A stretch of 58,732 nucleotides of DNA, taken from the NCBI GenBank assembly GCA_037044905.1, contig JBAOKB010000131.1:1-58732 (forward strand). The letters are read 5' to 3'. Source of the stretch: Hortaea werneckii (taxonomy: Eukaryota; Ascomycota; Dothideomycetes; Mycosphaerellales; Teratosphaeriaceae). Below the pieces are notes generated by a model. That model worked only from the letters and a program-made list of their open reading frames with translations, had not been told where the DNA came from and made no database searches. Positions 41,483-53,500 of this stretch are shown piece by piece (the stretch's first letter is position 1; every line of letters begins with the position of its first letter). Both the position numbers and the translations under genes were made by a program.

Positions 41483-41501
41483 CTATAGAGGGTTTTGACT
41501 G
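41483..41501 (-). repeat. Right terminal inverted repeat of Fot1/pogo element (with TA duplication)
   Basis: This 19-bp perfect inverse of 26842-26860 is followed by TA at 41502-41503. Related short motifs (TTGCTATAGAG-like) recur just inside. Confidence 0.95.
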
Positions 41502-41503
41502 TA

Positions 41504-43479
41504 GAAGGCCGCCGTCTGAGACGCTACTGGATTGTCCATGCAAGCTGGCCGTCAACTAATGATTGATTCAAGCATGCCGCCTGGCCCTAGAAGAGAGCAG
41601 ACGCTTCGCTTGATCCACGCCAATCTCTCACATGTGAGGCATAACAGCAGCATCTATAGCGACGGGCGATGGCCATGTTGACACAATCGGCTTCCTGCAT
41701 AAGGATTGACGGGGCCTTGCCTTGTAGAGGATTCGACGGATTACATTCTTACATATAGATAGTCCGCTCAACACAAACATGTACCGTCCTGTAGGAGGCA
41801 TTGCCCTGTCCGTCGCCCATCGGGAGGAGGAAGCCGCACGGTCCGCAAAGCAGGCTAGGGGCTTCTAGTCAGGTACACGAACCGCACAAAGCAGGTGATC
41901 TGAGAGCCGGCGTGGCGCCATGGATGCCTCTTCCACGTGAGAAATTTCCCCCCTTTCTGTGCTCTCACAGCTCCTATCCTTGCCGCGCGAACGGTGTTGG
42001 GGTGGCTCGAGGGTGGCTGATGATGCACAGATTTCGGCGATATCTCGTCGTCACCGTGTGACTTGCAACCGTACCTGACCATCGGGTCTGCAAAGACGTT
42101 TTTCTTCACAATCCGCGGTGCGCTCATCAGCCCCATCATGACTCCCTCCTTCCGTCATGTGGCGATAAGGTGGATAAATCCGGCACGCTTTATCCTACCG
42201 GCGCCCCCCTTCGGCACGCACGCCGCTGCTTGCCCCCTCTCCACAGAAAGAAGGATTCTAGGAGGCAGGGGCAGCACGTGTGTGGATCCGTAGCTTCAAC
42301 GGCCCGTCCGCCTCTCCCTGTCACATCCCGCTGAAGCGAGCTTGGCGGTGTTTCAAGATGTCTCCGATGGTTCAAAGTGGAAGGAGCGCAGGATTGGGAG
42401 AGGCGATCCACGTCACTTTCCCCGTCCAGAGATATTGGGACCTTTGGCAGGAGCATTGAAGCCCAAGCTGCCCGTTCTCGCCGTTGTCCATTGGGTACTC
42501 CCTACCTCATCCCATTGCAAAGTGCCCGTGATTCGAGATTCATTCCCATTGGGGGTTTCATCGGATCTCTCGATGTTGATAGATAATGGCAACGTGACTT
42601 TCCCGTCCATTGCCAATCCTATAACCTGTTACTGAGACACAGCGTTCTAGAACTAATGACACGTTTCCGCCCGCTCTGATGATCGTATCCAGATGGCAAT
42701 AATGAGCGACCGTAGGATGCCATTCATCGGCACCGCCTTCGGCACTTGTCCACACACGATCGACGCTAGCGGTTGCATCCCACACCCTTTCCCACTGTCA
42801 CAACCGTCAAGGCAAACTCAGTCTGGTATCACTGTGTTATTACTGCATCATCAACTATCACCAGTGGGTACTTCTGACAAACTAACCTCCCCTCTCATCA
42901 GCACATGTCGCACTTCCTGGGCTACTGGTGGTTCCGTCGACTCCTGCAATGTCCATCTCAAACAACTCTTGCCATACTAGCTACAGTGATATCGTGGGCA
43001 CCCGATATCTTCCGGCACAGAACAGCAATTGGGCCCAGAACAGTGCAAGCTGGGAAAACTGAATAAGGCCATTCATGATTCTGAAGTCTTCCCACTGGAG
43101 ATGCCTCTAGGTGGTAAGACCGTGGTCTAGGCTGTCATAGGACTCGTCTGAGCAAGCAGAGCTTCTATCTCAACCAGCGACTTGGACAACCTCGCTTGCG
43201 GTTCAATTCTTGTGTTGTATCGAGACTCATTCGATCCCTTCTCAGCGCGCAGTCGCTGCTTCCCAAGACGGCGTGAGTCCAATGGAAGGGAACCTCTGAC
43301 CAACTTACCCAGAGTGGGCTCTGCTGCATATATGAATGAGAGATATTTTCACGCCACCCGCAGCGGACCCATAGCCAGTACTCAGATGCTCAAAGCACGA
43401 AAAACCGAGGTGTCCATCTCGGCCGCAGCCATAAGGCTCCAATTTAAAAGGCTATCCTGAACTGTTCCATTAGCGTAAA
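41504..43479. other. Intergenic region, no gene seen
   Basis: This 1.98-kb stretch runs from the transposon right end to the NADPH oxidase 3' end. Composition returns to normal immediately after 41503. Scattered frames of 60-97 codons have no domain, signal peptide or splice logic I can support. It could hold a lineage-specific small gene or decayed sequence. Confidence 0.45.
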
Positions 43480-45684
43480 TTACCCGAAGACCTCCATCAA
43501 GAAATCATAACGGATCCTCAGCCCTCGATCTCGAGCCCGAGCGGTGAGCTCGTGACATTTATCGGACAAGATCTCACCCACAACCGGCGTTCCACAATAC
43601 TGCGTCGCTTTCAGTCAGTAGAGCTCTACCTCCACCACCCAGGACTTGATCGGTGCTGCACTTACAAAGACTCCCACTTTCTTCTCCTTGATTCCCGCAC
43701 TGACAAGGTCATCATAATGCTGATCCAAGATCGCGTCAAAGTCAGGTCTTCCGAAATGAGAAGATTGCTTGAGGCCTGTCAGCGCGGAATACGGTGCGGT
43801 AGGCGTCCGGTAGCTGTCGAGCAGGTATCGGAAGATGTGGGTGGAGATGTTCTTGCGTTTGGCGGTGATGTGCGTGTTGATGTTAAGATCCAGATTGCCG
43901 TGGCGAGCTAGAGGGCCGGCACCATCGACTGCGCGGTTGAGCAGGTCGGAGAACCATAAGAGGTTGTTCCGTTCGCGCACCGTCCAGTGCAAGTCGACTC
44001 GGCGCTCTGGTTGCTGAGTTCTGCTGGATTCCATGTCTGCCTTGTCGTCGGTTTGCAGCTGTTCGTCCGAGGCTGGACGGGTCGTGCTACTTGGTCTCGA
44101 TTGGGATCGCGAGCCAGGTCTAGATAATGAACGTGACCTCCGCCGCTCTTCCCAGGGATCTTTTCGCTCCGTATAGCTCTCCTCTAGGTCAGTAAGAATG
44201 GCAGAAAAAGGCGTGATCCCGATGCCTCCGCCCACAATGATTGAATAGTCATAGTCATAGAATCGTTGGGCTGGTGCACCAAAAGGGCCATCGAGCCCAA
44301 CTCGAAACTCGCGATCTTCGGGCAGCTTGTCCCGCAGGCTGTTCGTCCAGTCTCCGTCGAACTTGATGTGCACCTGTAGGATATCACCTCTGCAAGAGGA
44401 GATGGTGAACGGATGCCATTGGAAGAACGACACTTTCGGCACCTGCAACAGAATATACTGGCCAGCCGAGTAGCGCCAATCCCGGCCCTTTGGGTGCTTG
44501 CAGGTAATCAGCATAGTATCATCGTCCAGCACCTTCGCCCGAGCGGGAACAGACATAAAACCTCTCACAAACCTCCAACTCCGCTCCATAATCACCAACA
44601 AAGCAGGGAAAACAAGCCAGTACCCCAACATAGGCACCTGCAGTAGCGCTTCAGTCCCATGCACGCAGAGCAAGGCGATCATCGGAAACATCAACAAATG
44701 TCCCAGTTGAAAAATCTCGTACTTCCACTTCCTAACAACCGGCAGACTAAGCAGACTAATCACCCAAAACATCGCCAGCGAAGCTATCCCCGTCCATCCC
44801 GGCAAGCTGCGCGCATATCTCGCATAGGGCCTCGGAACGGCCTCCGGGCCCAGAATCCTCGCGACATCGTCCTGCTGCGCGGGTCGGGACCCGTAAAGGA
44901 AGGATCCAGTCAAGTGGCCGATCGCATGCAGCGAGGCGAAAAACAGCCCCGCCAGACTCATGTAGATGTGGAACGCCTGGCTCAAGTCCCAGTTGATGAA
45001 CCGGCTCAGGTAGTAACCCCTCCCGCGGATGAACGTCGCGAGGTGTCGGCTCATGCTGAGCAGCATGAAGAAGAGCGTGGGATAGAGTACCCCCGCTGAG
45101 GTTTTGGCGAGCACCACCCCCCATCCCAGCGCGGCTCGCACGAGGGGTTTGCGCAGGTAGCTGATCAGTTGCCATAGGCCCAGACCGAGTTGCACCCCCA
45201 GTACGACGGCCATGAAGAGGAACGTTGGCCCGTGAACGGCCCAGTACGCGCGCAGTCTTCGTCGCCAGGGGAGGCGGTGTTCGGCTTCCGCGTCGTCGTG
45301 GTCTTGCGTTTTACTGTCCGTTTGTTGCTGGCTAGGCACTTGCCACTTCTTCACCCGCGCGACGAAGTCCGCGCGGCTCATGCGTGCGCCTTCGGCGTCG
45401 CTCCCGCCGGGGAGCAGACTGCAGAGGAAGGCATGGAGGCCGTCTTGTTCTTTTGCGCTGGCGGTCTTCTCGATATCTCCTCCTCCTCGCCGGGAAGGGT
45501 GGTGTAGATTATGTCTTAGCGGCTTCGGTGCGAGTTCCTCGTGCACCTGGTGTAATTTCTCTTCGAGCTCGGACAGAGTTACATACCCATCTCCGTCCCG
45601 GTCCAGGTCGGCGAAGAAGGCATTCACCTCTTCGTCGGTGAGGGGTGTATAGTTCTCATGTGCTGTCTCAATAGGTCCATCCAT
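43480..45684 (-). CDS. EF-hand NADPH oxidase (fungal NoxC-like)
   Basis: This NADPH oxidase family flavocytochrome b moves electrons from cytosolic NADPH via FAD and two hemes to oxygen, producing superoxide. Exons 45684-43666 and 43599-43480 (66-bp intron, TACTGAC branch) encode 712 residues; the second exon supplies the conserved end YCGTPVVGEIL ... RYDFLMEVFG. A canonical EF-hand loop, DRDGDGYVTLSE, lies at residues 28-39, the feature that separates NoxC from NoxA/NoxB. About six membrane segments follow, with paired heme-ligand histidines in FHIYMSLAGLFFASLHAIGH and FQLGHLLMFPMIALLCVHG. HPFTISS is the FAD site and VGGGIGITPF the NADPH site. A Ser/Arg-rich insertion sits between those motifs and the C-terminal NADPH lobe. 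A ferric reductase is less likely because of the NOX-type C-terminus and spacing. Confidence 0.86.
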
Positions 45685-47396
45685 ACCTAGATAGTTTTAC
45701 GATGAAAAGGAAAAACCCCAGTCCTAACGTAGGAAGTTAATATAACAACCTACCTTTTTCTACCCTCCAGGCGCAACTCGACGACGAGATACTTTTTATC
45801 CTTACTTCCCGGGAACCTTTAGGGAGCTCGAGCCTTGAGCCTAGAAATATTGCGAATCCGCCATGGCCTTTTCTCTCTTGCCTGCGACACTTGGCACTCA
45901 CGCACACATCTTATCAGCTCAGCCTTACCGACTCTCATGGACAGCACTACATTGCCTGTACCAAGACCTCTTGCGTAAGCCGCTTCGCCTTGGTGAGGAA
46001 GTTCCAAGACTTCCAAGGGTTGCGAAGGATACGCTATAGGTATGACGCAGACACCTAGCTGTGAGAGACGGGAATTGCCGGTGAACTTTCCGACTTGGGC
46101 TGTCTGACTGGGGGAAAAAGATCCACCAATGTCCCGATGCCCGACTTGGACGACCTTTGATGTTGTCCATATCGCTTGCAGTATCGATGTTCCTAACGAT
46201 CCATCTTAGAACGTACACAATCTGGTTTTGTCCTAGGTTCCAATACCCACAGACGACTACTTCCTGTTCCAGGAAACTTAAGGGTTTCAATAGCGGTATA
46301 GCTCGCATGACGAAACGGGTATACTTTGTTTTACTACGTACATGCCAAGCAACCCATGGTCACAAGGCTCGAACAGACATAGCTATCTCAGCGAGCTCCT
46401 GTATGCGTGGTCCTCTAACTCTGCTCTCAAAGCTGGCGAGGCAACGATTTCTTTCGGCGACGTCGATTGCTCTGGCATCTCGCTCTTCGCGCCATGATGC
46501 ATCTTACCATTGTACCAGGCTGTCATCGCAGCCACGTCCGCACCTGACACTCGGCTTTGGGGGCTCCAGCAGATGATTGCGGTGCCGCTGCGCCTACCTA
46601 GGTACCGATAACATCCTAGAAAGATGCAGTCGGCTGAGGCTCGCATTACATGAGGTCGCTTGGAATTTCTTGCATTCTTTTTCTCCCCTTCGCCCTGTGG
46701 CTCTCTAGCAACGAGCTCCAGGGTCCGGTGAAGCATCACAGACAGCATATTATCCTGTCTCAAAAGCGATCAAAACTCTCTTGGACATTCGACTTCATGC
46801 GTTCGGCGCTGGAAAATGTACAGTAGGTGCGACTTTCGATTGATTCACCGCGACACGCAGTCATTGCAAGTCTCGGGCCTAGGTCAGCGTAAATAACAAA
46901 TTTATAGTAAATGCAGCTCAGTATACTTAGCAATGCTACATCTAATTTTACGGTACGCCTTGGTTCGTCTCATAAACGTGCACAGGGGACGACCGACATT
47001 GGTGAAGTTACGCACTCCCTCCGTTGGAGCTCGGGCCAAGCCTATGAGAAAACATCCTGGTTCGGGCGCTTTGAAGTTCTGTTCGAATCGCCAGGGCAAG
47101 ACTCGCTTCGGCATCGTCAAGACAACATTCATTGCCGCCGACCAATGGCGGCTGCAGCATGGCTTTCGTCAAATCAGGGCATTCCGCGTCTATCGTAGAC
47201 CATCTCGACTATATACTAAACATGATGCTACAGACGCCGAACTGTGCCGCAAGGCCACAGACCCCTTGCCTCTGGCGTCAAACAACGATGGGAGGGCCTT
47301 GTGGCAGCGTGGAAAAGGTGCTGTCTTGCAAATCGCCATACGACGAGCAAGAATTTTCTTAGAATGGGTTAGTTGTCTTAGAAATTCCGTTACGAT
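45685..47396. other. Divergent intergenic region NOX / DUF3431, no gene seen
   Basis: This 1.71-kb stretch should hold the promoters of both flanking genes. Open frames of 65-165 codons on both strands lack domains or codon bias and are not called. Confidence 0.5.
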
Positions 47397-48475
47397 ATGC
47401 TCGGTCAAAGTCTCCCACACCGTACGTTGAGGCATAGGCAGCGAACACTATGTGCACTGCTCTCTTCTATCGGAATAGTACTCGGTACTGCTATTTGGCT
47501 GACCACTCGGGTTCTGACCGGTTCGAATCTCACAACATTGCATCCTGACCTTCAACAAAGTTTACGCAGCGCCGTGTCTCCTTACAATGTGACTTTGGTT
47601 GTGGCAAGCCAAACAACTGACGACACAACGTGGCTCGAGAGTGCTTTCCCAGAATGCTCCAAGAAGATCTACGTAACGGACAACCAGAATGCTGCTTTGA
47701 CAGTTCCCAGCAACCGTGGGCGAGAGGGCATGGTCTATTTGAGGTATCAGTCCTTCGTGACCTGAATGTATGATGTTAACTTACGCTTGAGACAGTTTTA
47801 TCATTGATCACTACGACCAACTACCTGAAATCCTCATCTTCCAGCATGCCAATCAATACCAATGGCATAACGATGATCCATTGTATGACGGAAAGCGAAT
47901 GCTGGAGCGTCTTCAACTCCCACATGTCCTAGAGGAAGGCTATGTCAATCTCCGCTGTGTGTGGACACTCGGTTGTCAAGTCGAAATTCGGCCTGTGATC
48001 GAGGAAGCAGAAATGGTTCCTGCAGCAGCACCAAGTGAGCAGAGGGCGGGATGGTACTATAAGGAAGCCTTTCAACACCTCTTCCCTGACATAGCGGTCC
48101 CTTCGGAAATTGGTCTTTCGTGCTGCGCGCAGTTTGCAGTCACGGCAACAAAGCTCCGAGAGAGGCCGAAGTCCGATTATGAGCATTATCGACGTTGGCT
48201 GCTCGAAACGCCGCTTGCTGACGACTTGAGCGGTCGGATCATGGAATATTCATGGCATAGTCAGTCCCCTTGACCATAACTCCACCTTCGCCACTAACCT
48301 AGTGGATACAGTCATTTTCGGGAAAGAGGCGGTGCATTGCCCGGATGCTCAGACGTGCTACTGTAATGTCTACGGTCTTTGTGACCTGGCGTGCGAAGAC
48401 CAAGGCGTATGCATGTCCCAGTATACACTTCCGAAGTTTTCGACTCTGCCACATGGCTGGCCGGAGTACGGGTAG
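47397..48475 (+). CDS. DUF3431 protein, predicted single-pass (type II) membrane protein
   Basis: Three exons, 47397-47743, 47796-48259 and 48312-48475 (two 52-bp introns; CACTAAC-like branch site in intron 2), encode 324 residues of the fungal DUF3431 family. Residues 16-36 form one hydrophobic segment after a basic N-terminus, so the protein is probably a type II membrane or secreted-lumen protein. The family core is clear: NKGREG-like (here NRGREGMVYLS), FIIDHYDQLPEILIFQHAN, QWHNDDPLYDGKRML, GYVNLRCVWTLGC, SCCAQFAVT, LSGRIMEYSWH, and a Cys-rich end (CPDAQTCYCNVYGLC). Conserved His, Asp and Cys residues suggest a glycosyltransferase-like or metal-binding fold, but the biochemical function is unknown. 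Both splice junctions restore conserved family sequence, so the model is strong. Confidence 0.9.
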
Positions 48476-48995
48476 GACGGCGAATGGCGCAATGTTAGCC
48501 AGCTACGCTATCAACAGGCGCAGGATTTCAGGCCGACGCAGTCGCAGAAACAGGTTGACATGCCTCCCTAGAGATCATGGATGGATATTGTCCTGAATCA
48601 TCCCTGAAGGGCAAACGAGCAGCTTCGTCCACGACAGCCTGGCGGCAAGGGACGTTCGAGCTCATGCGGTAAGCAGGCTGTCGTAATGCTGTTCGACGGA
48701 ATGCGCGTGGCCACGAATGGCGTGAGAACATCGGTGCGTGGCTGACGGCGAAGGGACTGTGAAGCTACTCAATGGCCGCGATGCGCCAGGCATGGTTTTC
48801 TCTGGGCCGAGATTGGTGCTTTCCGTGGAGTGCAGATGGAGCGTTTCATCGAGCCCACGGTTGATTACCTGACCAAGCTCTAGGAGACAATCGACCTTTA
48901 ATAACGATATACCCACGGAAGCAATTCTGATAGATCACAGATCATTACCCAGCCCTCAAGACCTCACACCTTGATCATGTCCCAACGATTGTACT
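48476..48995. other. Convergent intergenic region, no gene seen
   Basis: This 520-bp spacer lies between the ends of the DUF3431 gene (+) and the NAD(P)-binding protein gene (-). No recognisable frame. Confidence 0.5.
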
Positions 48996-49831
48996 TCACT
49001 TCGATGGATCAATGACACCTACAGTGCACCCGCTCCACTTACTCTCAAAACTCTCCAGATCCGCAGCAATAAAGTCCGCGTTCTGCTCAAGCGTCGTTTC
49101 GTACCGAGTGGCATTCCTTGCCACGGTCAAACTCTTCCCTACGAGAGGAATCAGTCGTAGTCTGGAATTGTGCCAAAGAGGTGGCGTCGTCGCATTCGCA
49201 GTCAGCTTGCCCTGTCGAGTCTTCGTTGGCGACGTGAGATCGGAAGACTTGGCCTTCATGGTCATGGGACAGAGAATTGACCAGTCGATTAGTGTGCTGG
49301 GTGGTAAGGTCTTGAGGAGACGCAGATTCTGGCGATGAGCGACATAAAGCGGGATACTTCACTCGCAGTTAGTCGAATGTTCACACGCATGAGTCCAAAA
49401 GCTTGGTCTCGAGGAGCAACATACTAGCTTGAGATCATCTTCTCAGTCCCTGGGTAATTGAGCACCCCCATACCAGCGACAAACCACACCCGAATTGGTC
49501 TTTGGCGCTCGACGCATGCCTCTTGTATGCCCTGCAGCACCGCTTTGAAGATCTCAGGAAGATCAGTCTTGCTCCACGGAGCAGCAGCAGCCACTCCAGC
49601 TGCGTTTACCACCGCATCACATTCGCTCTCCAAGACGGCTCTCTTGACAACAGCAGATTTCTTAGCATCACCTTCGATTATGGTGATTTGGTCGTGGACC
49701 GTGGGTGGAAGCAGCCCCCTAAGCTTCGCGGCTGAGCGAACGAAGCAAGTTACCGAGAGGCCGTGTGTGAGCAGTGCTGGGACGAGGCGAGAGCCCAAGT
49801 TGCCGGTTGCACCGAGTAGTAGCACCTTCAT
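48996..49831 (-). CDS. NAD(P)-binding atypical short-chain dehydrogenase / NmrA-like protein
   Basis: Exons 49831-49425 and 49356-48996 (68-bp intron, GTATGT donor, CTAAC branch, AAG acceptor) encode 255 residues. The N-terminus KVLLLGATGNLGSRLVPAL carries the GxxGxxG dinucleotide-binding motif of atypical SDRs. DAVVNAAG and a PGTEKMISS-YIP segment joined across the intron follow, then LPPSTLIDWSILCPMTM. No Tyr-x3-Lys catalytic pair is obvious, so it could be a redox sensor or an isomerase-type SDR rather than a dehydrogenase. The in-frame TAG that seems to end exon 1 is split by the intron. The ATG at 49831 was chosen because it puts the Rossmann motif at the N-terminus. The substrate is unknown. 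Confidence 0.8.
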
Positions 49832-50573
49832 GGTCAAAGAACAGATGAACGGTCTGGCAATAGAATTGTCTGACGGTCCCCAGTGCACATGGGCTGTAAT
49901 TCGGCTCACTCGTGGGTAACACAGTCCTATTTAGCTCACGCATTTGATCTATGTACATTGACTCACGTGCGAAAAGAGTGACGAGGCCGATTTCTTTTCA
50001 TAGTATACCAAGCGCTTCCAGGGAGCCATTGCAGATGCCGTGGTCCCATCAATCATGAGAGCTTACCAATTCTCTTGCCTGGACAAGCTGGCATCCCATT
50101 CCCAAACTGCTGTAGCCTGTATGTAAATCCCGGCCGTCGACGGTGAATGTCGGCCGTAAGCACGCATGAGCTGCCCCATGGAATGTCCGCATTTACAAAG
50201 CAGGCCGGATATAGCTATGAAGTGACCTTCCATTCACGCAGCCAATCAAGAGCTTCAATGGTGGACTGTCGCCGGCTTACGCCGGAGGAATGTACATATA
50301 CATTGCAGTTTCTTCCTAACTGAAAGCGCGTACGCTTGCCAATGCGTGAAGTCGGAACCACTCGAAAAATCAATTGTACGAGCTCAACATAGCGGGGTCG
50401 ACCAAGCCTGAACACAACCGGTCAAGCATTTGATGTTTGCGGGCAGTATTCGTACCTAGGTATTACGTTGTGACCCAAAACGTCTTATCGCGGTAAAGCC
50501 GGTGGAGCAAAGTCACCTAGCCAAAGCTCCCATGCGTCAGATCATCCACTAATTGACACCCCTGACTGATCCT
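49832..50573. other. Intergenic region, no gene seen
   Basis: This 742-bp spacer lies between two minus-strand genes and contains the promoter of the NAD(P)-binding protein gene and the 3' UTR of 5-oxoprolinase. No convincing frame. Confidence 0.5.
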
Positions 50574-53500
50574 TTACGATGCCGAGGCTGCCTCATGGTT
50601 CCAATCCACTAAGCTGCCTCGGGGTTCAAATGACTTTTGCGATGAGCCGTCTGCCATCACTTTGTCAAGCACTGTTGCAGACGTCGTACCCCATCCACCA
50701 CCGCCAGGCGTATGGATTAAGATTCTCTCCCCAGGCTGAACATCCAACTCCATCTTTCCGCCGATGTTTATCACCCTCTCTTTGCCATCTGCCTCTTTTT
50801 TCACGTATAGATTCAAGCCTGCTTGACCAGACTCACCGCCGTCGAGCCCGTACGGTCTGAAAACTCTTCGCTCGCTAAGCATACTCACGCTCAGCGGCAT
50901 TCTAAACTCGAGTTCCCTGACGACGCCATCGCCGCCACGCCAGCAACCACGACCTCCACTTCCTTCCCGGATCGAAAATTGTCTTAGGATGACGGGATAG
51001 CGTAGCTCGTAAACCTCACAATCCGTAATGCGAGTGTTGGTCATATGGATGTGCACGCCTGAAGTGCCATGCCAACCCGGACCCGCTCCAGAGCCACCGC
51101 AGATAGTCTCACCAACGCCAAAGCCCGGTTTATCAACACCATGCTCGTCTCTGCCTCCCATGCCGAAGGAGATGATATTACAACACCCCTGACTCGCAGC
51201 GCATGCTCGAAAAGCACCGAGACAGACGTCGGTGATACGCTGACTCGTGATAGGGTTGCCAGCGCAGACTGCAGCGTATCCAGATGGGTTCAGCAGCGTA
51301 CCTTCGGGAATTTTGACGCTGATCGGAGCAAGGCAGCCCTGGTTCAGAGGGATGTCGACGCCGATGAGACATCGCAGAGTGTAGATGATGGCGGAATGCG
51401 CGATAGCGGGTGGCGCATTCAAGCAATTGAAGGTCTCTTTGCCTGTGCCAGTGAAATCGAATGATGCTGAACCGGTGGCGGGGTCGATCTCTATGGCTAA
51501 GACAATAGGTGTGCCGTCGTCCATGTAGTCTGTGAAGCCGAGCTTGGGACGTGTCTTCGCGACCTCAATTAGACATTGACGTACTGCTGTCTCAGCGGTC
51601 TTGTTTATGGCGTTCATGTATCGGTGTACGACGGGTAGTGAGTATTCCTGGACTAGCACATCGATAAGTTGGGCGGCTTTCTGGTTGGCAGAGATGGCCG
51701 CTTGCAGATCTGACACGTTGTCGTTGTATGTTCTGGTGGCAGAGCACTTAGGGAAGCCTGCCGGCTCCTCACACAGAAATTTATGGACTCTGTCCTCGTC
51801 AAAGATTCCGTTGGACACGATCTTGAAGCCTATAGTCATCGCGCCCTCCTCATATAGCAGCTTGCTATCTGAAGGCATCGAGCCGGGTTGAGTCCCGCCA
51901 ATCTCTGCATGATGCCCTCTCGAAGCGACGTAGAAGATTATTTCTGTTTGTTCAGCATTCCATATCGGAGTGATGATGGTAATGTCTGGTAAATGGGTCC
52001 CTCCCGCTAGAGGGTGATTCGAGCAGATAACATCACCAGGCTTCAACTGGCTGGCGTACTGATCTCGTTGGAAGCGCACAGCATATTCCATAGAGCCCAG
52101 ATGTACAGGGACATGAGGAGCATTTGCGACTAGGCGACCCTCTGGAGAGAACAATGCACACGAGAAGTCCAGTCTCTCCTTGATGTTAGTAGATACGCTT
52201 GTCTTTTGGAAAGTCCGTCCCATCTGCTCAGCAATTGACATGAAGCGATGGCCAAAGATAGAAAGCCGAATAGGGTCTATGGCATCTGGAGTCGTATCGC
52301 CCTTCTTGCCTGTTCGGGGGACGTCAAGCACCACATGCTTCGAAAGTATAGTAGCGCGCGCTCCCGGCTCGACAACCAGTGTCTGAGTGCTGTCAAGTAG
52401 GATCGAAGGGCCTTTGACCACCTGACCTGGTTTCAAATTGCGCAGAAAATATACTGGAGTTTTCCATTCTCCGCCGTCCGCAAAGTATGCCATGGTCTCG
52501 TCATCTGGTAGCAATTGCTCATCAGACAGCTTCAGAGACAACATTTCCTGCTGTGGAGTTTCGGGTGGGACATTGAGACTATGCCCAATGCCACGCACAC
52601 TTACGTCCTCGCACAGGATGTCTCGCCCTGGGAAGTCGAAGCTGAATTCCCGCCTGTGCTGAGCGATGAACTCCTTCACGAAGTCGCCATGCGAGGGTTC
52701 CAGTATCATCAAAAGATTGTCTGTCCCTTGATATCGCAAGTTCAAGTATACCTCGAAGGAAACTTGGTCGGCAGGGACGTTGTCTGCTATCAGCTCAGCC
52801 GTGACTTTTTTCTTCAAAAAGGCTATGCGTGCGCAGCAGCTCTCCAAGCCTGCTTCGTTCAGTACGCAGGAGGAAGGCTCTTGGCTCTCATGCACAACGT
52901 CTGCCAAAGCCATGCTATAAGCTGACAGAATCGATGAATATCGATGAATAATAACAGTCTGAACCCCAAGTGAAGATGCAATGGCGCACGCATGCTGTCC
53001 TCCTGCGCCGCCAAAGCACGCGAGATTGTGAGCTGATGTATCGAAGCCACGAGCTTCGGTAAGAGCCCTAATGGGTTTTGCCATAGATTCGTTCGCCACC
53101 TGAATGAAACCAAGAGCGATCTCCTTTGCCGTCTTATGCTGCCCGGTGTCTTCGTTGATCTGCCTGGCTAAAGCCTCAAACTTTTCCTTGACAATGTCTA
53201 CATCCAGAGCTTCGTTCTCATTGGGTCCAAAAATCTTTGGGAAATGGTCGGGAAGTAATCTACCAAGGAACAAGTTGGCGTCGGTGACGGTTAAAGGGCC
53301 GCCTTTCCTGTAGCATGCGGGACCTGGATGGGCGCCAGCGCTATCGGGGCCTACAACGAAAAGACCATGTCGCCAGAAAAGGATGGATCCACCCCCAGCC
53401 GCGATGGTGTTGATATCTAGCTGGGGCGCCATGACAGTAACCCCAGCCGTCGTATTCTCGAACGTATGATCGAATTTACCGTCGTACCTGGAAACATCTG

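Larger units (their letters stand above)
26842..41501 (+). mobile_element. Fot1/pogo-type DNA transposon, RIP-degraded, split by nested retrotransposons
   Basis: The element is delimited by perfect 19-bp terminal inverted repeats, CAGTCAAAACCCTCTATAG at 26842-26860 and its reverse complement at 41483-41501. They are flanked by a TA dinucleotide on each side (26840-26841 and 41502-41503), the target duplication of Tc1/mariner-superfamily elements. The element's own DNA is 26842-28339 and 41132-41501, about 1.87 kb including one copy of the inner duplication, which is normal for Fot1/pogo. Both parts are full of TAG/TAA stops from CpA-to-TpA changes. The remainder is a Gypsy insertion. This element was the first to arrive. 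Confidence 0.93.

Noticed and set aside
47518..47530. GGTTCGAATC resembling a tRNA B box
   Set aside because: It lies inside the well-supported DUF3431 coding exon and has no cloverleaf context.
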